The notes under the pieces were generated by a model that was not told the origin of the DNA, ran no database searches, and saw nothing but the letters and a program-made list of their open reading frames with translations. A stretch of DNA of 64,000 bases from Escallonia rubra (taxonomy: Eukaryota; Streptophyta; Magnoliopsida; Escalloniales; Escalloniaceae), in assembly GCA_033065855.1 (NCBI GenBank), contig JAVXUO010002997.1:186001-250000 (forward strand), in the 5' to 3' direction. A program made the position numbers and the translations under genes. Position 1 is the stretch's first letter. Each line of letters starts with the position of its first letter. Of this stretch, positions 57,458-64,000 are shown piece after piece.

Positions 57458-57990
57458 TCAATCATTTTCAGTTTGCGAATCATCTTCGTCACTTTCCTCG
57501 TCGCCCTCTTCTTCGTGGGACTCGTCGTCCTCTTCATCTTCTAATTCATCCTCTTCATCAGTAGACTCGGTCACATCATCTCCAACACTTTCCACGTCTT
57601 CCGCGTCATCATCTACGACTTCTTCTCCCACAAGAAGTGTTGTTGGAAAAGGAAGATCGTCCTCCTCGTTGTTGACCTCAATAGGGAACAAGACACGTGA
57701 TTGGTCGGCTTGAAAGGAGTCTAGCTCACTGTCATATGTCACGAGCAATTTCTTGGACTTGATAGTTGTATACCAATGAGATTTGGGATTGGCGACGTCC
57801 TCCGCGTAAAAGACTTGTACAGCTTGACTAGCAAACACAAAGGGCTCGTCTGATGCAAGTCTTGACTTGACATTGACATCTACAATCCCTTGAGAGCTAA
57901 CACGGATTCCTCTACTGCATGTGACATCGAACCACGTACACTTGAACATTACCAGGCGGTTTTGGGAACCCAGATATATTAGCTCAACAA
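57458..57990 (-). CDS. C-terminal DUF4216-type domain of the CACTA transposase (TNP2/TNPD)
   Basis: The frame has ELIYLG, VMFKCTWFDV, GIVDVNVKSRLASDEPFVFA, SQAVQVFYAEDVAN and HWYTTIKSKK, the DUF4216 pattern found at the C-terminus of plant CACTA TNP2-like transposases. A Ser/Asp/Glu-rich tail (about 57630-57470) ends with a normal stop. A splice acceptor (TTATATTAG) precedes the block at 57991, so it is a last exon. It is uninterrupted for about 177 codons, but the catalytic part of the transposase should lie upstream at higher coordinates. There only repeats are found, so no functional transposase is made. Confidence 0.8.
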
Positions 57991-58064
57991 CTAATATAAA
58001 AAAGGCAGGGTTTGTAAACAACGAGTAATTGAACCATCTCTGGGCAACATGAAGTAATTATGGG

Positions 58065-59215
58065 ATGTACAAGGGCTAATTAGGGCTAACTGGGTTATTA
58101 GGGTTAATTACGAGTATTAATTATAGCTGATTAGGGTTGATTAGGACTAATTAGGGTTATTTAGTCCTAATTAGGGTTTAATTGTGCCGAGTAGTGCTGA
58201 TTAGTCCTAATTAGGGCTAATTAGGCTTAATTGGGTTATGTTAGGGCTATTTAATGTTAATGAGGGCTAGTTTCGGATAATTATAGCTGATTAGGGTTGA
58301 TTAGGACTAATTAGGGTTTAGTCCTAATTAGGGTTTAATTGTGTCGAGTAGTACTTATTAGTCCTAATTAGGACTAATTAGGCTTAATTGGGTTATGTTA
58401 GGGCTAATTAATGTCTGATTGGGGTTGATTAGGACTAATTATGGTTATTTAGTCCTAATTAGGGTTTAATTGTGCCGAGTAGTGCTAATTAGTCTTAATT
58501 AGGGCTAATTAGGCTTAATTGGGTTATGTTAGGGCTAATTAATGTTAATGAGGGCTAGTTTCGGATAATTATAGCTGATTAGGGTTGATTAGGACTAATT
58601 AGGATTATTTAGTCCTAATTAGGGTTTAATTGTGCCGAGTAGTGCTGATTAGTCCTAATTAGGGCTAATTAGGCTTAATTGGGTTATGTTACGGCTAATT
58701 AATGTTAATGAGGGCTAGTTTCAGATAATTATAGTTGATTAGGGTTGATTAGGACTAATTAGGGTTATTTAGTACTAATTAAGGTTTTAATGGTGCCGAG
58801 TAGTGTTGATTAGTCCTAACTAACGCTAATTAGGCTTAATTGGGTTATGTTAGGGCTAATTAATGTTAATGAGAGCTAGTTTCGGATAATTATAGCTAAT
58901 TAGGGTTGATTATGACTAATTAGGGTTATTTAGTCCTAATTAGGGTTTTAATGGTGTCGAGTAGTGTTGATTAGTCCTAACTAGCGCTAATTAGGCTTAA
59001 TTGAGTTATGTTAGTGCAAATTACGACTAATTAGGCTAACTATAATCAATATGCGCATAATTGGGTTCATTTGGGCTAATTTGGGGTAATTATAGCTAAT
59101 TTGATTTTCATTAGGTTCTTAGGGTTAATTAAAACTAATTAGGCTCGTTAGAGCTAATTAGGGTTAATTGATTTACTAAAATATTGTTAATCAGAACTAA
59201 TTAGGGCTAATTATA
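58065..59215 (+). repeat. TAATTAGGG minisatellite with about 160-bp higher-order unit
   Basis: The basic unit is 10-12 bp (TAATTAGGGC/T). A landmark GTGCCGAGTAGTGCTGATTA recurs at 58184, 58341, 58472, 58632, 58793 and 58954, giving spacings of 157, 131, 160, 161 and 161. The array therefore has a higher-order structure with six units, one shortened. It sits where transposase exons are expected. Confidence 0.88.
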
Positions 59216-59334
59216 GCCAGTGCTGGAGCCACGATGAGATTCCAGGGGGTGCATGCTAAAAATGTCGCATTAACCTAACTAACCTAAATTTAATGCACAT
59301 TCAACAATCTCAATTCTGACACCTCATATAGGGT

Positions 59335-59480
59335 GTCGATATGGTGTCCGATACGTGTCTGACACATACCGACACGTGTCCGACGCCTCCGGACACGCGT
59401 CTGACGCCTCCGACACGTGTCTGACGCCCACCGGACACTTGTCCGACGCCCACCGACACGCACCTCCAGACACATCGGCA
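59335..59480. repeat. CACGTGTC / GACACGTG repeats
   Basis: Units such as CCGACACGTGTCTGACGCC (about 17-20 bp) repeat about seven times, each with a GACAC and many with a CACGTG G-box core. Present within the CACTA interior. Confidence 0.75.
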
Positions 59481-59884
59481 TACATTAATTTGGTCCGTGT
59501 CTGCGCTAACTAACATGTATCTCAATCCAATTGGGTCCCATCCTCCGTCAACAATCTCAATTCTCAAATGCTCAATGCAATAAAAATTAGCAAAAATCAC
59601 ACATTCAATCCAATTAGGTCCCATCCTCCGTCAATAATCTCAATATCTCAAATGCTCAATGCACAATTAACAATCTAAAATCATCAATTAACAACCTAAA
59701 ATCATCAATTAATAATCGTAATTACTTCAAATGCACAGCTAATAACCTAAAATCATCAATTAACAATCTAAAATCATCGATCAATAATCACAATTCTCAA
59801 ATGCAAAATTAACAACCTAAATTTATCAAACAAATTATCAATGTTCAAATGGAAAAAAATTGTTCAAAATACACATATCCGATG

Positions 59885-60420
59885 CGCTTGAATTATTTCA
59901 ATTTAGGGTTCGATTGTAGCAGTATATTCAATTTAGGGTTCAATTAGGGGATAAATTAGTTGAATTTAGGATTCGATTCGATTAGGGCATTCAATTTAGG
60001 ATTTAATTATGGTTCAATTACTTCAATTTAGGGTTCTATTAGTTCAATTTAGGGTTCGATTGAATTAGGGCATTAAATTTAGGGTTCAATTAGGGGGTTC
60101 AATTAGTTCAATTTAGGGTTCGATTGGATTAGGGCATTCAATTTAGGGTTCAATTAGGGGTTCAATTATTTTAATTTAGGGTTCAATTCGATTAGGGCAT
60201 TTAATTTAGGGTTTAATTAGGGTTCAATTACTTCAATTTAGGGTTCAATTATGGTTCAATTACTTCAATTTAGTGGTCGGTTGAATTGGGATATTCAATT
60301 AGGGGGTTCAATAAGTTCAATTTAGGGTTCGGTTGGATTAAGGCATTCAATTAGGGGTTCTATAGTTTACTTTAGGGTTCGATTCGATTAAGACATTCAA
60401 TTTAGGGTTTAAAGAGAAAT
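59885..60420 (+). repeat. TTCAATTTAGGGTTCGATTAGGGC minisatellite
   Basis: About 20 imperfect units of 20-30 bp built from TTCAATTTAGGG, TTCGATT and AATTAGGGG. It is distinct from the 58065-59215 array, though also based on AGGG. Confidence 0.82.
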
Positions 60421-62160
60421 ACTATGAACTTTCAGGACCGTCTTTGTTGATGTTCGGGTTGTACGATAAGTGCTATATCATGTAGGATTGTAGTGAAATT
60501 AGAAATGAACTTCATATCTAGAGTTGTACATCGCTGTAATTTGTATTGATTTTACCAATTACGACCTGGCACTCAGTGCCCGTAAGAGATTGTCAAATGT
60601 GCCTGGGCCAGTGACCCTCGAGCCCATTAGGCTCGTAGCAGGTTCGGGCGGGACCAATTGAAATGAATATACTTCCGAGCTTGAATCCGCAAGCAATTAA
60701 TTATAATGGCTTGGACGATAAAGGTAATTGTGGCTATCCTGATAAATGGCTATTTCAATGCCATTTGATCCCGGAAACACCTCATAAATTTAGCAAGTTT
60801 TCTAATTAACAAACGTGGATGATTATCATAAAGAGATTCCCAGCATATCATAAGATTTCCGTTCTTGAAATGGTGTAGTATTGTGCAGAAGTTTATGGGT
60901 TAAAATTTGAGAAAAAAATCATAAAGCACGATACAAGTTTAGCATTTGAATCTGTAAAACTTGGAGCTAGGGGACTGCTTCCCTGTTAAGATCAGCGTGT
61001 GTTTTGAGTAGAAAAAACTAGTAAGTGGTGGACAAAGTAATTAACAAGTTTAGTATTTGAATAAAAATGGTTGTTCATGGCCTTTTTTCTTTTGAGCATT
61101 TTTTAATTGATAAGAAAGCTATCAAATACAAGCCAAGTACGTAAGCGGCCATGTTGTTAACTTGCTTAAGGTTTTTTTTTTTAATGTTTAGAACTGTAAT
61201 TCAATATGATTCATCGGTACGGGAAATCGACCTTGAGGTTCCTACTTCTACCATCCATAAGGGTTGCTTAAAATTCGTTAAAACTTGCTTTTTACAAGTA
61301 AAATAAAATAAAATTCATTCTCTTTAAAAAATTCTTCTCTCTAGCACCAAAGCCTATCGATTCGTCTTCACAAAACTTTCACAAACATAGGATTACAACA
61401 CGCTTAACTTTAAAAATCTTCATAAACGTGTATAAAGTGTTAACATAAATGCCTTCTAAAAAGTATAATTGCACCTAAACTAGTAAAATTCGACGCCTTC
61501 AAGCATGCAAGCTCCATTATTACAATTACCTCATTGGAAAGACACTTTAATCCTACTCCTAATTCAAATGCAACCATTCAAGCATTGCTTAGAACAACAA
61601 GCTCCAATGCAACGGAATCTAAATTGTAAAACTACTTTGGAACCACTTAAACTAAGATAAAATTTGAATAAAACCCAACACTTCTCATTTGACTCATTGA
61701 GTTACACAAAAATTTGAATGGATGACTCAATTAGCGACGAAGAACACCACATTTGAGCCAACCCCGTGATGGTTGGATGCTAAGATTACGCACAAACCAC
61801 TCCATGATTGCAAACTTGGATCTTCAGATCCATAATTCGAAAGCAAATCATCGTGACTTGGATCAAAACATCTGCAATACTGAAACTAAAATCATCGCAT
61901 GCTGTCACAAAATAACTTGTCAAACAATCGACCCCACCCATACAATATATCTGCACATATCTACTCCGATTGGCCATACCTCTACTTTTTTAAGATGGGC
62001 GGCGCGGCAGTGGTGGCAGCGCGGCAGTGGTGGCGGCGGTCCTTCAGTTTTGAAGATGGACGGCAGTGGCGGCGTCGGTGGCGGTGGCAGGCTATATTCC
62101 GTCGGGGGCTAGGTTGCCGGGGATGGCGACGGAGGAAATATCGCCAGTGAGAGAGAGAGC
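60421..62160. other. No gene recognised in the CACTA interior
   Basis: Mostly A/T-rich with no transposase motifs. A GC-rich GGCAGTGGTGGC stretch at 61990-62130 gives open frames by composition. The second half of a CACTA transposase might be expected here, but I see none. Confidence 0.45.
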
Positions 62161-62194
62161 AACGGGAGAAAGAAAAGTAGAAGAGGATATGATC

Positions 62195-62390
62195 TTTTTA
62201 AGGCCTTTACCGACGGAACACACCCGTCGGTAAAAGTCCGTCGGCAAAACCCTACTTTCACCGACGGGTATTTTTACTGACGGAATTATTCCGTCGTCAA
62301 AAATTTTTACCGACGGTTTTTTCCATCTCTGAAAAGACTTTTAGCGACGGAATTTCGTCCGTCGCTAAAAGTCCGTCGCTAATTCCCTCT
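62195..62390. repeat. Right subterminal repeats of the CACTA element
   Basis: Several TTACCGACGG, CCGTCGGTAAA and TTAGCGACGG / CCGTCGCTAA motifs. The inner ones have ACCGACGG where the left end has AGCGACGG, so the two ends are not identical in motif type. Confidence 0.8.
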
Positions 62391-62402
62391 TTTCTTGTAG
62401 TG

Positions 62403-64000
62403 TTCAAGGCGGCCCTCGTGACTCGTCCACCGCGGGGGCTTTGCCAACAGTACGTGCCTTTGGGGATCCAAGGACCCCTACTGTTGGTCGGCAAATAGGC
62501 GGTAGGTGCATGCGTCACTTCTAGAGTCATTTCACAAAGTCGGACTAGAGTCAAGCTCAACAAGGTCTTCTTTCCCTGCTGATTCTGCCAAGCCCATTCC
62601 TTTGGCTGTGGTTTCGCTGGATAGTAGACATGGACAGTGGGAATCTCGTTAATCCATTCATGCACGTCACTAATTAGATGATGAGGCATTTGGCTACCTT
62701 AAGAGATTCATAGTTACTCCCGCCGTTCTCCCGCGCTTGGTTAAATTTCTTCACTTTGATATTCAGAACACTAGGCAGAAATCACATTGCATTAGCATCC
62801 GCTGGGAGCATCGCAATGTATTGTTTTAATTAAACAGTCTGATTCCCCTTGTCCGTACCAGTTCTGAGTCGACTGTTCGACGCCCGGGGAAGGCCCCCGA
62901 TGGGGCCATTCTTAGTCCGTCCCTGGTCGGCACGCGGCTACTCGCTTTAGCTACGAGAGCAGCTCGAGCAATCCACCAACAGCCAACGGGTTCGGGACAG
63001 GGACCCCCGTGCCCAGCCTTCGGAGCTAATCCTTTTCCCGAGGTTACAAATCCATTTGACCGACTTCCCTTGCCTACATTGTTCCATCGACTAGAGGTTG
63101 TTCAGCTTGGAGACCGATGCGGTTATGAGTACGACCGGGCGTGGGAGGCACTCGGTCCTCCAGATTTTCAAGGGTCGCTGGGGGCGCACCTGACACCATA
63201 TGATGTGCGGTGGTTTTCTGGCCACTTGACCTACCTCAAGCTGAGCCGTTTCCAGGGTGGGCAGGTTGTTAAAAGGAAAATATAACTCTTCCCGAGGCCC
63301 CCGCCAATGTCTCTGAACTCACTAATGTTGCCGTAAGCCGCCACGTCCTAGTTTAATAATTTTAACCCGATTCCTTTTCAAAGTTCGTGTGGAATGCATT
63401 ATCTGACGGGCTTCCCCCATCTCTTAAGATCGACCAATCCATGTGCAAGTCCCGTCGTTCACATGGAACCTTTCCCCTCTTCGGCACTCAAAGTTCTTAT
63501 TTGAATATTTGCTGTTACCACTACGATTCGCACCGACAGTAGCTCCGCCCAAGGTTTTGAAGCGACCGCCGCGCCCTCCTACTTATTGGGGCCTGACACT
63601 TACCCCGACGGCCGGGTATAGGTCGAACGCTTAAGCGCCATCCATTTTCGGGGCTAGTTGATTCGGCAGGTGATTTGTTACACACTCCTTTGCGGATTTC
63701 AACTTCTATGGCCATCGTCCTGCTACGTTAATCGACCAACACCTTTTGTGGGTTCTAGGTTAGCGCACAGTTGGGCACCGTAAATTGGCTTCTGATTCAT
63801 CCCGCATTGCCAGTTCTGCTTACAAAAAATGGCCCACTTGAAGCTCTCGATTCCTTGGCAGGGCTCAATGAAACAGCCCAGCCGTCCTACCCATTTACAG
63901 TTTAAGAATAGGTCGAAGGCGTTGCACCCCCGATGCCTCTAATCATTGGCTTTACTTGATAGAACTCGCAACCGAGCTCCAGCTATCCTGAGGGAAACTT
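62403..64000 (-). rRNA. 25S rRNA gene copy, inner part, runs off window (pseudogene)
   Basis: The reverse complement reads as plant 25S rRNA over the whole stretch. Examples are AAGTTTCCCTCAGGATAGCT at the window end, AACTCGCGG-type and TTAGCGC-flanking segments, CTGGTACGGACAAGG near 62850, and GAAACCACAGCC-AAGG near 62610. At about 62524 the sequence jumps from a near-3' segment (GCATGCGTCACTTCTAG) to AGTCATTTCACAAAGTCGG. I infer that several hundred bases are missing, including the peptidyl-transferase and sarcin-ricin regions. Many C-to-T and G-to-A differences are present. It is a decayed rDNA copy, not a working gene. Confidence 0.92.

Larger units (their letters stand above)
55027..62402. 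mobile_element. CACTA (En/Spm-type) transposon inserted in a 25S rRNA gene copy
   Basis: The left end is CACTACAAGAAAA and the right end is TTTTCTTGTAGTG, a 13-bp perfect inverted repeat. TTC stands on both sides (55024-55026, 62403-62405), the 3-bp duplication expected for CACTA. The rRNA flanks join as GTACTTCAAGGCGGCC once the element and one TTC are removed. Subterminal repeats TTAGCGACGG / CCGTCGCTAA are dense at both ends. Coding relics on minus are a TNPA-like gene and the transposase C-terminal domain. The 7376 bp also include about 2 kb of minisatellites. Confidence 0.95.

Noticed and set aside
59218-59260. CAGTGCTGGAGCCACGATGA start resembling the end of a common plant DNA transposon
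   Set aside because: Only one end is visible, with no matching reversed end nearby and no target duplication.
63070-63715. Open frames on both strands at the window end
   Set aside because: They lie inside 25S rRNA sequence, so translation is meaningless.

Overview
This is nuclear DNA from a flowering plant, probably a eudicot. The evidence is spliced introns, Ty1/copia, LINE, Mutator-like, hAT and CACTA elements, a plant-type WD40 gene, an endogenous pararetrovirus, and transferred mitochondrial and nuclear 25S rDNA pieces. I recognise only one intact host protein gene. It is a ten-coding-exon LST8 gene (TOR complex WD40 subunit) on the minus strand, CDS 35313 to 27781, with a likely non-coding first exon near 38.0-38.24 kb. 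Almost everything else is transposon, virus or repeat DNA, mostly decayed.

Left part (1-15.7 kb): a Ty1/copia gag-pol pseudogene on the plus strand (2.1-6.16 kb); a LINE reverse transcriptase fragment on minus (7.43-7.94 kb); an LTR pair on minus with only 69 bp between the LTRs (10496-10564); telomere-like G-rich repeats; and a second, more decayed copia relic on minus (12.1-14.8 kb).

Middle (15.7-27.3 kb): a Mutator-like element at 15731-19315 with a perfect 9-bp target duplication carries a nested hAT element at 15740-16900 with a perfect 8-bp duplication. The hAT element carries a piece of a DRT102-like (ribose-5-phosphate isomerase B-like) gene. The outer element carries about 1 kb of mitochondrial-like DNA that includes the cob 3' end. 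Further on are a MULE transposase N-terminal remnant, a very short LTR with primer-binding site followed by telomere-like repeats, and a second MULE at 25556-26692 with 43-bp perfect inverted repeats and a 9-bp duplication.

LST8 region (27.6-38.2 kb): intron 1 contains an LTR-like insertion and the 5'UTR intron contains a 202-bp tandem duplication. A second copy of the minus-strand copia relic (38.25-42.05 kb) lies directly upstream of the non-coding exon and is itself split by a 2.1-kb solo LTR (39482-41605).

Virus region (43.2-49.93 kb): a defective endogenous Caulimoviridae copy on minus, in the order coat protein, movement protein, protease, reverse transcriptase, RNase H, and a candidate transactivator-like ORF. 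Its leader with primer-binding site is duplicated and ends in (TA)n tracts. A 159-bp fragment of the same virus lies at 51.5 kb beside a perfect 118-bp palindrome.

Right part (51.6-64 kb): GC-rich minisatellites, then a 25S rRNA gene copy on minus, split at a TTC target site by a 7376-bp CACTA element (55027-62402). The element keeps a TNPA-like gene and the C-terminal DUF4216 domain of its transposase. Where the catalytic part should be there are large arrays of short repeats. The 25S copy also has an internal deletion and many substitutions, so it is a pseudogene running off the window end.
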